DNA of 59,028 bases from CBDDBX01 sp965225955. Its GTDB lineage: Bacteria; Acidobacteriota; Aminicenantia; UBA2199. A program made the position numbers and the translations under genes. Shown here piece by piece: positions 32,340-41,235 of the stretch. Within the stretch, counting starts at the first letter, position 1, and the number at the start of each line of letters is the position of its first letter. The stretch is taken from the NCBI GenBank assembly GCA_965225955.1, contig CBDDBX010000010.1, positions 1 to 59,028 on the forward strand, in the 5' to 3' direction. The notes beneath the pieces were generated by a model, which made no database searches, was not told the DNA's origin, and saw only the letters and a list, made by a program, of their open reading frames with translations.

Positions 32340-32428
32340 ATTTTTCTCCATAAAAAATTTTCAACGTTCAGAAAAATATACCAGATGGTAAGTTGAAAGG
32401 CAAACCGGAGAACCCGGTAAAGAGAGGG

Positions 32429-32457
32429 AATCCGGGGATTTAAGCAGCCCCCGGATT
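32429..32457 (-). terminator. Hairpin after tolC
   Basis: AATCCGGGG (32429-32437) pairs with CCCCGGATT (32449-32457), a perfect 9-bp stem, 11 nt past the TolC stop. Only a pyrimidine-rich tail follows. Confidence 0.5.
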
Positions 32458-32467
32458 AAGTAAGGTC

Positions 32468-34006
32468 TTATTTCTTAAGTATATCTTTAAAATCGATATT
32501 GTAAACTTTGAAGGTTCTGGCCAGAATCTTATTGATTTTTGATACAGTTTTGCTGTAATTGATTCTTGCTGTCAGCAGCTGGGATTCAGCATTTGCAAGA
32601 TCTCTCTGTTTAACAAGCACATCGTAGTTTGATGAGATACCAACTGAGAGTTTCTTCTCTTCTGCTTTCAGCTTCTTAACTTCCAGCTCAAGTCTGAGTT
32701 TGTCAGCTTCATACTGCTTCATATTATTCTGAAGCTCAACAATAACATCCTTAACTTCTGAGTACACGGTATTTTCTGTATCTTTAAGACTCAGAAGAGC
32801 TTTTTTGAGATTAAGTCTGGCATTACCAAGTTCTGCCTTCTCTTTTGAAAGCCATAGAGGAATATTGAAATTTACTGTAAGTGAGTAAGTTCCATATTTT
32901 CTTTTCAGAACATCATTCATTGCATCCCAGTAAGAGCGATCAACCAGTTCGTCTGCAGGTTTAGGGTTACCCTCGGAGTCCGTTTTTCTTGATAAACCAC
33001 CAACACCTTTACTGGTGTAAGAACCTTTAATATTCAGTTCTGGAAGCAGCTGGTTTTTATAGTACTTAACATCTATTTTGTAGTTTTTAAGATCAAGCTT
33101 TGCCTTCTCAACATCAGGACGGTTTCTCAGAGCTTCTGCAATAAACTTATCAAAATTTGTTTCTACAGCATTCACATCCGGTTCATCAGTAGGCACAACA
33201 ATCACATTGCTTTTACTCAGATTAAGAATCTTCTTCAGATTTTCCTGAGAAGACTGAATTCTTCTCTCTGCATTAATTACCTGACTCTCATAATTTGCAA
33301 CTTCAGCTTTTGACTCAAGAATATCGATAGGAGCAGATGTTCCAACCTTAACTTTAATCTCATTCTGTCTCAGAAGTTCTTTTGATCTCTTAAGTGACTG
33401 TTTCTGAACTTCAAGGTTACCAAGAGCTGAAACAAGATCCCAGTAAGCATTCTCAACATTAAGAACCAGATCCATTACCTTCTGTTTCAGAGTATAGAGA
33501 CTCTTCTTCCTGTTGTTGGCATTTACATAGATATTTCGCTTTGTTGCAGTAAGCCCAAAGCCTTTAAGAAGAGGCTGAGTATAACTTAACTCAATATTAC
33601 CCTGATAGTAAGGATTGAATGAAGCAAAACTATCATTACTCTTTGATTTATAGTAAAAAGCAGTTCCTGAAATAGTACCACCAAACGAGTTCTTATGTGA
33701 TAAATTCAGAGAAAACCTGTTTGTTTTATCCTTCTTAATAGGTGCACCTTCCAGGTCTCTTACACTGGGGGATGTTGCATCAGTATAACCGTAACCCATT
33801 TCAAGTTTGGGAATAAATATCCCTTTACTGATTGTAAGATTATTATCAGCACTAAGAGTATTTGTTGTTTCAATTTTTAACCCCAGGTTGTTTTCCATAG
33901 CGTGTAGAATTGTGTCTTCCAGGGACATCTTTTTCTTGTTATCTTCAGCTGTGAGTCCATAACAGACAAGCAGAAGCATGATCATCAAACTTACTGTTTT
34001 TTTCAT
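32468..34006 (-). CDS. TolC family outer-membrane efflux protein
   Basis: 512 residues with a signal peptide (about 1-20). Two repeated long helical halves are typical of TolC channels: 'ENAYWDLVSALGNLEVQKQSL' with 'EIKVKVGTSAPIDILESKAEVA' in the first, and 'LELEVKKLKAEEKKLSVGISSNYDVLVKQRDLANAES' style heptads in the second. The 'VGTSAPIDILE' and 'NRPDVEKAKLDLK' phrases are family hallmarks. Forms an outer-membrane duct, working with an inner-membrane pump and adaptor, neither of which is next to it. GGAGGAAGTTA precedes the ATG. Confidence 0.9.
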   Translation of the reverse strand: MKKTVSLMIMLLLVCYGLTAEDNKKKMSLEDTILHAMENNLGLKIETTNTLSADNNLTISKGIFIPKLEMGYGYTDATSPSVRDLEGAPIKKDKTNRFSLNLSHKNSFGGTISGTAFYYKSKSNDSFASFNPYYQGNIELSYTQPLLKGFGLTATKRNIYVNANNRKKSLYTLKQKVMDLVLNVENAYWDLVSALGNLEVQKQSLKRSKELLRQNEIKVKVGTSAPIDILESKAEVANYESQVINAERRIQSSQENLKKILNLSKSNVIVVPTDEPDVNAVETNFDKFIAEALRNRPDVEKAKLDLKNYKIDVKYYKNQLLPELNIKGSYTSKGVGGLSRKTDSEGNPKPADELVDRSYWDAMNDVLKRKYGTYSLTVNFNIPLWLSKEKAELGNARLNLKKALLSLKDTENTVYSEVKDVIVELQNNMKQYEADKLRLELEVKKLKAEEKKLSVGISSNYDVLVKQRDLANAESQLLTARINYSKTVSKINKILARTFKVYNIDFKDILKK

Positions 34007-34375
34007 TAACTTCCTCCGACCAGAATACTATTCATACGATGACATTCCCACAAGGTTCCAAATCGCAGTTCTTTTGTTCCTCATAAGGCATCCCACATTT
34101 ATGTTCTGTTTGTTTAAAGTATAGCACATTCCGTAAACCATTATGCAAAATTCTTTCCAGTTTTCATGGTGTTTCGTAAATTATTATGACGAAACGACAT
34201 AGAGTAAAGTTTCATTTTTTTTACTCCGCCAAAAAAGATAAACATATAAACAGAAAAAATCTTTCAGATTTTATTTTTTTGTGCACAAACGACCACAACC
34301 GAACGATTCCGGACACATTCATATGCTATATACAGGCAAAGGACAATACAGGAAGTTTCTGGTAAAATAGAAGAG
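34007..34375. promoter_or_regulatory. Divergent control region between tolC and the PIMT gene
   Basis: 369 nt, no gene. Two related 17-nt units, TTCCGTAAACCATTATG (34129-34145) and TTTCGTAAATTATTATG (34172-34188), lie in direct orientation 43 nt apart. The second is inside an inverted repeat GTTTCGT (34171-34177) / ACGAAAC (34189-34195). The first lies between a possible -35 (TTGCAT) and -10 (TATACT) of tolC on the minus strand. Candidate regulator sites. Confidence 0.4.
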
Positions 34376-35092
34376 ATGAAAAAAACAGCAGGAATTTTAA
34401 CGATTTTTCTACTCTGTATATCTGTTACGTATGCTGCCACAGATTTTCTTAAATCGAGAAAAAGCATGGTCAGCAAGCAGATCTTATCAAGAGGAATTAC
34501 CGACAAACAGATTCTAAGTGCCTTTTTAAAAGTTGAGAGGCACAACTTCATCAAACACAAGTTCCTTAACGATGCTTACAGAGATGCAGCTATACCCATT
34601 GGCGAAGGCCAGACAATTTCCAGACCCTACATAATTGCAATAATGATATCTGTAATAAAACCGGATAAAGACAAAAAAATACTTGAAGTAGGTACTGGAA
34701 CCGGTTATCAGACAGCTCTTCTGGCTGAACTATCAAAAGATGTCTTCTCAATAGAGATCGATCCCAACCTTTCTGCAATGGCTGCGGGAAATCTTAAGCA
34801 GACAGAATATCGCAATATCCATCTGAGAACAGGGGATGGATATGTAGGATGGAAAGAGCATGCTCCATTTGATGCAATTATCGTGGACTGTGCTCCGGAT
34901 CACATTCCTCAGGCCCTTCTGGATCAGCTTGCTCCCGGAGGCCGTATGGTTCTTCCGGTAAGTTATGCTTCAAATGTACAGGAACTGATTTTGATTGAAA
35001 AAACCTCTGCAGGTGAATTTAAAAGGAAAAATCTTATTCCAGTGCAGTTTGTACCACTGATTCGAGGAAATAATGACAAACAGACTAATTGA
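34376..35092 (+). CDS. pcm: Protein-L-isoaspartate O-methyltransferase with signal peptide
   Basis: 238 residues. The first ~20 form a convincing signal peptide (Lys-Lys, then 'GILTIFLLCISVTYA'), so the enzyme is predicted to be exported. The catalytic domain is standard: 'PIGEGQTISRPY' (74-85), SAM-binding EVGTGTGYQTALLA (104-117) and 'IIVDCAPDHIPQALLDQL'. PIMT repairs isoaspartyl residues using SAM. SAM is not known in the periplasm, so an exported version is puzzling unless the N-terminus is only a membrane anchor facing the cytoplasm. The last 20 nt overlap the helicase gene. Confidence 0.88.
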   Translation: MKKTAGILTIFLLCISVTYAATDFLKSRKSMVSKQILSRGITDKQILSAFLKVERHNFIKHKFLNDAYRDAAIPIGEGQTISRPYIIAIMISVIKPDKDKKILEVGTGTGYQTALLAELSKDVFSIEIDPNLSAMAAGNLKQTEYRNIHLRTGDGYVGWKEHAPFDAIIVDCAPDHIPQALLDQLAPGGRMVLPVSYASNVQELILIEKTSAGEFKRKNLIPVQFVPLIRGNNDKQTN

Positions 35093-37163
35093 AAACCTGA
35101 ACAACGACCAGAAAGAGGCAGTACTCAATTTCGATTCTCCACTTCTGATAATTGCCGGTGCAGGGTCCGGTAAAACCCGTGTAATTACCAACAAAATCGC
35201 TTATATGATTGAAGAAAAAGGCCTTACTCCCAAATCTATTCTTGGAGTAACTTTTACAAATAAAGCTGCCGGAGAGATGCGGGAGAGAATCGAAAAACTT
35301 ACCGGTATCGACAGAGGGCTATTTAATATCTTTACTTTTCACTCCCTTGGCCTGAGACTGCTCAGGGAAAATGCAAAATATTGCGGTTTTGAAGGGGAGT
35401 GGCAGATCATAGATGACGGAGATCAGAAGAAAACTCTTGAAAGAATTATGAAACAGAACCTTTCAAACTACACAACTGATATGCGGGATCTGGTAAAAAG
35501 AAAGATAAGTAAAGCCAAGGTAAATCTTGACTATCCGAATAACCATGACAACCTTCTTGAAAATGGCTTCACAAATGAAGAGATAAGAATCTATACCTTA
35601 TACTTCCAGCACCAGAGAGAAAACCGGGTATGGGATTATGAAGACCTGATATCACTACCAGTGCTTATTCTTCAGAACTATCCTGACATTCTGGAAAAGG
35701 TAAGAAGTCGTTTCAGATATGTTCTGGTTGATGAGTTTCAGGATACCAACCCCAATCAGTATGAACTTGTAAGACTTCTGGCAAAAGAGCACAGGGGAAT
35801 AACTGTTGTTGGAGATGATGATCAGGCAATCTACTCATGGAGAGGAGCCAGTATCAGGTTCCTTAATCAGTTTGAACAGGATTTTCATGGTTCCAGACTC
35901 ATAAAACTTCAGCAGAACTACAGATCAACAAAGCCGGTTCTTGATTTTGCAAACAATATGATTCGCAGAAATACAGCAAGAAAAGAGAAATCCATGTGGA
36001 CAGAGAACGAAACCGGAAACCCTGTTGTATATCTGGACACAAACTCAAAAGAAGATGAGGCTAAAAAGGCAGCAGATCTAGTAAAACTCATTGCAAAAGA
36101 GAAACCAGAACTCCTGCCTGTAGCAGTACTTTACCGTATCAATGCCCAATCCCTGGCATTTGAAACTGAATTTGCCAATAGGAAAATTAAATTCAGAATT
36201 CTGAAAGGCCTCCGATTCTTTGATCGTAAAGAAGTAAAAGACTCTCTTGCACTATTAAGACTTGCCGTTAATCCCGATGACGATCTATCTTTTCTGAGAA
36301 TTCTCGATTTTCTTCCTCTTGGAATAGGAGCCAGAACAATTGAAAAAATTGAAGAGGCTGGAAAAGAAGCTGGAATCTCTCTTTTCAGAGCAGCTCTTAC
36401 CAGAATGCCTGAAAAGATTTCACAAAAACCAATATTCAGAAAAATAGCGTCAGTTAATGAGAGAATAGATAATCTTAAATATGCAGATGTTCTTATTGAT
36501 CTTGTTAGATCTTCAGGGTATATGGAAACTCTTGAAACAAGAAATGAAGAGAGCAGAATACTCAATATCAGTGAGTTGGAGAACTATATAAAAGGATGGG
36601 AAGAGATTTCTGAAGACAGAAATTTTGCCGAACTCATAGACACCATCTGTCTGGATTCCGGAGAAGCCGATCAGGAGTCTGTTGACGAAGCTTTTCTTCT
36701 GACAATGCACAACGCAAAAGGTATGGAATTCAACACTGTAATTGCTGCAGGAATTAACCAGTCCTATATGCCTTTCTTTCTAAGAAAAGGCAGTGGAGAA
36801 CTTGAAGAGGAGAGACGCCTGTTCTATGTTGCTGCAACCAGAGCAGAAAAACAGCTGATAGTCTCTTCAGGAGCAAAGGCAAAATCAAAATTTATGAGTG
36901 AAATAAGACCCTCTCTCTACAGATATATACACTCTGCAGATGAGCTTATGGCTTTCATCGATCCTGATTACGAAAAGCCCTCAGCTCAGACAATTCTCAA
37001 AGCTGCCACCCAGGGAAAGGAAGATCTGAGAAAAGTTAAACACCCGTTTTTTGGAGAGGGAGAGATTGTAAATCAGATAGATTCGAAAAAATATCTCATT
37101 AGATTTGCTACTAAAGGAGAAAAAGTTATAGACACTTCGATCGTTAAACTGACATTTCTTTAA
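35073..37163 (+). CDS. UvrD/Rep/PcrA-type superfamily 1 DNA helicase
   Basis: 696 residues, near Rep (673) and shorter than UvrD or PcrA (720 or more). Motifs in order: Q-motif 'NLNNDQKEAV', Walker A AGAGSGKT (28-35), 'FTFHSLGLRLLR', Walker B 'LVDEFQDTN', 'VGDDDQAIYSWRGA', 'QNYRST', 'TMHNAKGMEFNTVI' and 'VAATRAEKQL'. Unwinds DNA 3'-5' in repair or restart of stalled forks. GAGGAAATA precedes the ATG, which lies inside the PIMT gene, so the pair is coupled. The C-terminus ends with a Tudor-like 'VKHPFFGEGEIVNQI' segment as in PcrA, which binds RNA polymerase. Confidence 0.92.
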   Translation: MTNRLIENLNNDQKEAVLNFDSPLLIIAGAGSGKTRVITNKIAYMIEEKGLTPKSILGVTFTNKAAGEMRERIEKLTGIDRGLFNIFTFHSLGLRLLRENAKYCGFEGEWQIIDDGDQKKTLERIMKQNLSNYTTDMRDLVKRKISKAKVNLDYPNNHDNLLENGFTNEEIRIYTLYFQHQRENRVWDYEDLISLPVLILQNYPDILEKVRSRFRYVLVDEFQDTNPNQYELVRLLAKEHRGITVVGDDDQAIYSWRGASIRFLNQFEQDFHGSRLIKLQQNYRSTKPVLDFANNMIRRNTARKEKSMWTENETGNPVVYLDTNSKEDEAKKAADLVKLIAKEKPELLPVAVLYRINAQSLAFETEFANRKIKFRILKGLRFFDRKEVKDSLALLRLAVNPDDDLSFLRILDFLPLGIGARTIEKIEEAGKEAGISLFRAALTRMPEKISQKPIFRKIASVNERIDNLKYADVLIDLVRSSGYMETLETRNEESRILNISELENYIKGWEEISEDRNFAELIDTICLDSGEADQESVDEAFLLTMHNAKGMEFNTVIAAGINQSYMPFFLRKGSGELEEERRLFYVAATRAEKQLIVSSGAKAKSKFMSEIRPSLYRYIHSADELMAFIDPDYEKPSAQTILKAATQGKEDLRKVKHPFFGEGEIVNQIDSKKYLIRFATKGEKVIDTSIVKLTFL

Positions 37164-37222
37164 GAAGATTTGTAGAAACTATTGCTAATGTATTATAATC
37201 ATTGTCGGAAGAGGAAAGCAGA

Positions 37223-37567
37223 ATGGATGTAAAAAAAATAATTGAACAGGAAAAACTTGATAATATACTCAACCCTGCCAGAGCAAACAGGGAATTTAAA
37301 ATTACAGTCAGATTCACAAAATTCTCTTCAGACAAATTCGGACAGGCATGTAAACTGGCAAAAGCAAACTCCTTTTATATGGAAGAGGGAGAGGGCGATC
37401 AGCAAAGATTCTACGCCAGTTTTCTTCCTGATAATGTTAAAGAACTTTTTGAACTTTTTGAATTGGTCAAAAACCGTGAAACCACTACAATTTTTATAAA
37501 CAACAAGCAGATCCCGTATATTCAGGATTTGTGGCTTTTTCTAATGTGGTTTCATCTGGTTGATTGA
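37223..37567 (+). CDS. Uncharacterised protein downstream of the helicase
   Basis: 114 residues from ATG 37223, with GAGGAAAG upstream; a TTG at 37202 is less likely. A TATAAT (37194-37199) just upstream gives it its own promoter. Mixed alpha/beta sequence with basic N-terminus, 'FKITVRFTKFSSDKFGQACKLA' and an aromatic C-terminal end 'LWLFLMWFHLVD'. No signal peptide. No family recognised. Confidence 0.6.
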   Translation: MDVKKIIEQEKLDNILNPARANREFKITVRFTKFSSDKFGQACKLAKANSFYMEEGEGDQQRFYASFLPDNVKELFELFELVKNRETTTIFINNKQIPYIQDLWLFLMWFHLVD

Positions 37568-37589
37568 TTTCCTAAAACAGAGAGGAAAC

Positions 37590-37618
37590 TTGACTTTTTC
37601 TTAATATTCATCTATATA
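37590..37618 (+). promoter_or_regulatory. Promoter of the TPR lipoprotein gene
   Basis: TTGACT (37590-37595), a 17-nt spacer and TATATA (37613-37618), 33 nt upstream of the ATG, with AGGAGG in between. Confidence 0.65.
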
Positions 37619-37650
37619 TTCCATTTTATACAAGCTTACAGGAGGCATTA

Positions 37651-38931
37651 ATGAAAAAGATTTCATCATTTCTGTTGGTGACAATATTTTCTGCACTTAT
37701 TATCACAAATTTTTCAAGCTGTGAAAAATTAAAGCCACAGAATCTTAAAGCCGGACAACACCTGAAGCAGGCCAATAAATACTATTCAGAAGAAAAATTC
37801 AAAAAAGCTGTAGAAGAATATACAGCAGCACTTGAACTTAATCCAAACCTGAAAGGTATCAACTTTCTGCTTGCTACAGGCTATGCTAACTTATACAAAC
37901 CCGGAAGAACTTCAGAGAAAAACGCAGAGTATGGTAACAACGCTATTGAGTACCTGAAAAAAGCAGAAGCTGAAGATCCTGAAAACGAAAAAATCGTTAT
38001 GGCTAAAGGTGAACTTTATGACAAGCTCGCTACAGCCCAGGCAGATGAAGCTAAAAAAGAAGAATTCTACAAAGAAGCAGAACAGGCTTATCTTGCTCTC
38101 ATGGAAAAGGATAAAACAAGAGCTGCTACTTACTACATTCTCGCCAACTTCTACATGAAGCATGGTAAAGCTGATGAAGCTGAGAAAACATTTAAAGCAA
38201 GAATTGCACTTGATCCTAATGATCCGGAAGGTTATTCATACTATGCCGGTCACCTTCAGAATTCAGGTAGAAACATTGAAGCTAACGGCTATCACATGAA
38301 AAAATTCTACGCTACTGTTAACAAGGAAATCCTTGCAAAGCAGACTGAAATCGATGGAATTCAGGAAAAAGTAGATGCAATTAACAAAAAGCTTGACTAC
38401 ATTGAGAAACATCTCAGAAAAAACAGAAACCTGAAAAGAGCTCAGAAGAAACAGATGATTGCTGACAAAGAAGCTGAAATTGCTGAAATCGGTGATATCA
38501 AAGAACTGACAGCTCAGGTTGATGGTCTAAAAAAAGAAAGAGATGAGATGATCGTAAAGGCAGAAGAAGAAATGCTCTCATATGAAGAAGAAAAGAAAAA
38601 AGAGCTTGCTCAGACTTTCTACACAATGGGTGCTAATATCTTCGCTAAATGCCATAGAACAAGCCCTGAAATGATGGGTCCTAAAGAGAGACTTGAATTC
38701 TGTACAGAAGGTCAGGTTTACCTTGATAAAGCTCTTAAACTTGACGAAAATTATCGTGAAGCGATGTTCTACAAGAGAATGCTTTATTCACAGATGGCTA
38801 TTGCTGAGCCGATGAAAAGAGATCAGTATTCAGCTCTCATAGAAAACATCACCAAAGACATCAAAAGAGCTTCGAAAAAAATCAAAGAAGCTGAAGCTTA
38901 CAAAAAACAGCTTGAGCAGATGGGTGAATAA
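37651..38931 (+). CDS. TPR-repeat lipoprotein
   Basis: 426 residues. Lipoprotein signal with FSSC (Cys24). Several TPRs: 'QANKYYSEEKFKKAVEEYTAALELNPN' class unit at ~40-65, another at ~155-185 ('YYILANFYMKHGKADEAEKTFK') and a C-terminal one ('YLDKALKLDENYREAMFYK'). A strongly charged coiled-coil insert (~230-300) separates them. Likely an envelope scaffold or assembly factor, similar in layout to BamD-like TPR lipoproteins but not identifiable as one. Codon use is rich in GCT/GAA, and with its strong promoter and terminator suggests high expression. Monocistronic. Confidence 0.8.
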   Translation: MKKISSFLLVTIFSALIITNFSSCEKLKPQNLKAGQHLKQANKYYSEEKFKKAVEEYTAALELNPNLKGINFLLATGYANLYKPGRTSEKNAEYGNNAIEYLKKAEAEDPENEKIVMAKGELYDKLATAQADEAKKEEFYKEAEQAYLALMEKDKTRAATYYILANFYMKHGKADEAEKTFKARIALDPNDPEGYSYYAGHLQNSGRNIEANGYHMKKFYATVNKEILAKQTEIDGIQEKVDAINKKLDYIEKHLRKNRNLKRAQKKQMIADKEAEIAEIGDIKELTAQVDGLKKERDEMIVKAEEEMLSYEEEKKKELAQTFYTMGANIFAKCHRTSPEMMGPKERLEFCTEGQVYLDKALKLDENYREAMFYKRMLYSQMAIAEPMKRDQYSALIENITKDIKRASKKIKEAEAYKKQLEQMGE

Positions 38932-38960
38932 TCCAGATCATAATCTGATTTTAAGATATA

Positions 38961-38990
38961 AAGGAGATCCTTTCGGATCTCCTTTTTTTT
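38961..38990 (+). terminator. Strong intrinsic terminator
   Basis: AAGGAGATCC-TTTC-GGATCTCCTT followed by a T run: a 10-bp stem with a tetraloop, 30 nt after the TPR lipoprotein stop. Confidence 0.9.
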
Positions 38991-39085
38991 TATATATTAA
39001 TATTTCAAACTCAAATCAGGAATTTTAAAACTCAACCTCTCCACAGGATTTAATAATTAGCTTAATTTAAGACTTATTGGGCTCA

Positions 39086-39205
39086 TTAATACCACCCCGT
39101 CTGGAGTACCAGACACCCCTCTTTTTACGAATAGGGTGAAAAGCTGGCGCTTTCTCCTCATTTTAAGGAGGAGTACCCGAGGAACGAGGGGGAGGAGGTT
39201 ATTAA
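39086..39205. mobile_element. MITE-like element with imperfect terminal inverted repeats
   Basis: 120 nt. Left end TTAATACCACCCCGTC; right end GAGGGGGAGGAGGTTATTAA, whose complement starts TTAATAACC and then runs C-rich like the left end. Inside are two hairpins: GTCTGG-AGTA-CCAGAC (39099-39114) and CTCCT...AGGAG (39154-39170). No coding capacity. Confidence 0.45.
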
Positions 39206-39286
39206 AACTTCAATTGACTGTTCTAAAAGCACAAAACTCTGTGCAATCAGTTTTTGTTTATTTCAGGACAGCCTTAACAACAAAAA

Positions 39287-39316
39287 GGTAGGACACACAG
39301 GTCCTGCCCTACGGGC
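39287..39316 (-). repeat. TGTAGGGG-type palindromic repeat, copy E
   Basis: Read on the minus strand: GCCCGTAGGGCAGGAC, loop, GTCCTACC. The flank to its left shares CCTTAACAA-CAAAAA and neighbouring bases with the flank of copy C. Confidence 0.5.
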
Positions 39317-39481
39317 ATTTCATGTCAGAAAATTCTGCACCAATTTCGTTCGGGAAAAAAGTACCTGTCCGTGATAGTCCGTGTCAGTCTGGAATGGCAC
39401 TAGCTTAAGCATTTGGAGAGCAACATTCTCATCTGGATCGAACTTTTTAATCAGGGATTCTGTTCTGAACTGACAGATGTC

Positions 39482-40195
39482 TTAATCGATCTCGTAGATG
39501 ATGCTTACGCGACGATTGCGCGCTCTGTTGACTGGCGTATCGTTTTCCACTATAGGACGCGTCTCAGCCAGGCCTACGGCACTGAATCGTTTAGGTTTGA
39601 GTTTACCCCTCTCTATGAAGAATCTCACAACCGAACCAGCTCTTGCTGAAGAGAGCTCCCAGTTCGAAGGAAACACTGTACTTCTTACAGGAGTATTATC
39701 TGTATGACCTTCAACTACTATTCTGTATATTGTAGCTTTTATAATAGGAATGAGTTTTCTGAAAAAACGTTGGGCTTCCGGTAGAAGAGCTGTCTGTCCG
39801 GGAGCAAAAACCACACTACCGGCAATCTCCATTCTCACACCGTTTTTATCTTTTGTTATAAAAATACTATTATCGGAATCAATTCCTTCTTCCCTTACCA
39901 TGGTTTTGAGAAGGTTAACAAGTCTCTCTTTTTCCACTTCAGCCTGGCTTTCTGAGCTTTCCATAGGAATCGGTTTATCTTCTCCCCCCTCTTTACCAAG
40001 CTGATATATTTTTTTCTGTGAGCCAAAAGCCTGCTCCATAGAACCAAGTACATCTTTATACTTCTGCATATCCATGTTTGCAAAAGAGAGCAGAAGAACG
40101 AAGAATGTGAGCAGAAGACTCATCATATCCCCGAATGTTACCATCCATTTGGGAGCTCCGGCTTCACACTTGGGACAATTATTCTCTTCAGACAC
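39482..40195 (-). CDS. motB: Flagellar stator protein MotB (PomB-like)
   Basis: 237 residues from a GTG start sharing its G with the motA stop (TAGTG). A short N-terminal segment with CPKC precedes the single helix 'WMVTFGDMMSLLLTFFVLL', whose Asp23 is the ion-carrying residue. The C-terminal OmpA-like domain has 'VEGHTDNTPV' and 'NRARNRRVSI', which bind peptidoglycan. The N-terminal CxxC-type lead and the 'GAPKWM-TFGDMMSLL' wording resemble sodium-type PomB. The ion is inferred, not shown. Confidence 0.93.
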   Translation of the reverse strand: MSEENNCPKCEAGAPKWMVTFGDMMSLLLTFFVLLLSFANMDMQKYKDVLGSMEQAFGSQKKIYQLGKEGGEDKPIPMESSESQAEVEKERLVNLLKTMVREEGIDSDNSIFITKDKNGVRMEIAGSVVFAPGQTALLPEAQRFFRKLIPIIKATIYRIVVEGHTDNTPVRSTVFPSNWELSSARAGSVVRFFIERGKLKPKRFSAVGLAETRPIVENDTPVNRARNRRVSIIYEID

Positions 40196-40956
40196 TATTT
40201 AGCAGCTCCTTCAAGATTTGCTCTGAGACCTGGTTTAAGGAATGATGCCAGTTTTTCCTGAACAACTGCAGGATGGTCGCCATTGGCAATTGAAAGAATT
40301 CCACTAACAACCAGTTTCTTCAGAAGAATTTCCTGTGCATGATAATATACCAGTTTATCTGATAAAGGCAGGAACACTACGTTCGCCATAATTGATCCAT
40401 AAAGAGTTGTAAGCAACGCAACCGCCATAGCTGGGCCAATTGATTTCGGGTCGTCCATATTACCAAGCATAAGAACCAGCCCAATAAGCGTTCCAATCAT
40501 ACCAAAAGCCGGTGCAGCATCACCAGCAGCAATCAGAGTACCGAAACCGGTTTCATGTCTTTCTGTAGTTGTGGATATATCTATATTGAGAACAGCTTCA
40601 ATAAGTTCCGGTTCAACACCATCAATTGCCAGCTGAACTCCTTTCTTAAGAAACTCATCTTCAATGACAACTTTTTCCAATCCCAGAATACCATTCTTTT
40701 TTGCCTCTACCGACAGAGAAAGGATTTTCTTGATCATCTCTTCGGGGCTCTCAAGCTTAACCATGATAGTTTTCATTACAACCTGAGTGATACCGAATAT
40801 TACATTCAATGGATATCTGATAAACATAGCACCAATAGTTCCACCTACAACAATCATAAGTGAACCGGGATCAATAAAAGACCCGATACTATCTTTAATA
40901 GCAAAGAGTATCAATCCAAACGCTGTGACAAGACCAATAATAGTTGAAATATCCAT
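40195..40956 (-). CDS. motA: Flagellar stator protein MotA (PomA-like)
   Basis: 253 residues, the length of PomA (about 254). Four helices: about 4-22, 32-52, 145-168 and 180-200, with the cytoplasmic torque-generating loop between helices 2 and 3 ('KNGILGLEKV', 'HETGFGTLIAAGDAAPAFGMIGTLIGLV'). Forms the stator with MotB, converting ion flow to flagellar rotation. GAGGTTTTA precedes the ATG. No flagellar sigma-28 promoter was recognised. Confidence 0.93.
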   Translation of the reverse strand: MDISTIIGLVTAFGLILFAIKDSIGSFIDPGSLMIVVGGTIGAMFIRYPLNVIFGITQVVMKTIMVKLESPEEMIKKILSLSVEAKKNGILGLEKVVIEDEFLKKGVQLAIDGVEPELIEAVLNIDISTTTERHETGFGTLIAAGDAAPAFGMIGTLIGLVLMLGNMDDPKSIGPAMAVALLTTLYGSIMANVVFLPLSDKLVYYHAQEILLKKLVVSGILSIANGDHPAVVQEKLASFLKPGLRANLEGAAK

Positions 40957-41186
40957 TAAAACCTCATGCAGGACTTACAGAGAAGATGCATAGTTAACTT
41001 AATTTTTGTAAAACAAACAGATCTCCTGATACTGTTTTGTCACAGTAACAGGGCATAAATCTTCCAAAAAAAAGTATAAGTAGTTTACTTTTTTTTGTCA
41101 ACAGCTTCTGCATTGCCCTATATATAAAGATAACCAGTGCAGATCACTATTTGTAATCTGTCTTACAGGATGATCCTTCCATTTTC

Positions 41187-41215
41187 TTGACATTTAAATT
41201 TCCATATGCTATTCG
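41187..41215 (+). promoter_or_regulatory. Promoter of the HU-family gene
   Basis: TTGACA (41187-41192), a 17-nt spacer and TATTCG (41210-41215) with an extended TGC before the -10. A second promoter-like pair (TTGTCA, 18 nt, TATATA) lies ~80 nt further upstream. Confidence 0.6.
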
Positions 41216-41235
41216 AAACATAAGGAGCTGAAGAT

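Larger units (their letters stand above)
38991..39481. other. Repeat-bearing gap between the TPR lipoprotein and motB
   Basis: About 490 nt with no credible gene. In order it holds a MITE-like element (39086-39205), repeat copy E (39287-39316) and a GTCC/GTGATAG-rich stretch (39361-39398) that resembles the inverse of 10268-10305. It looks like an insertion hot spot. Confidence 0.6.
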
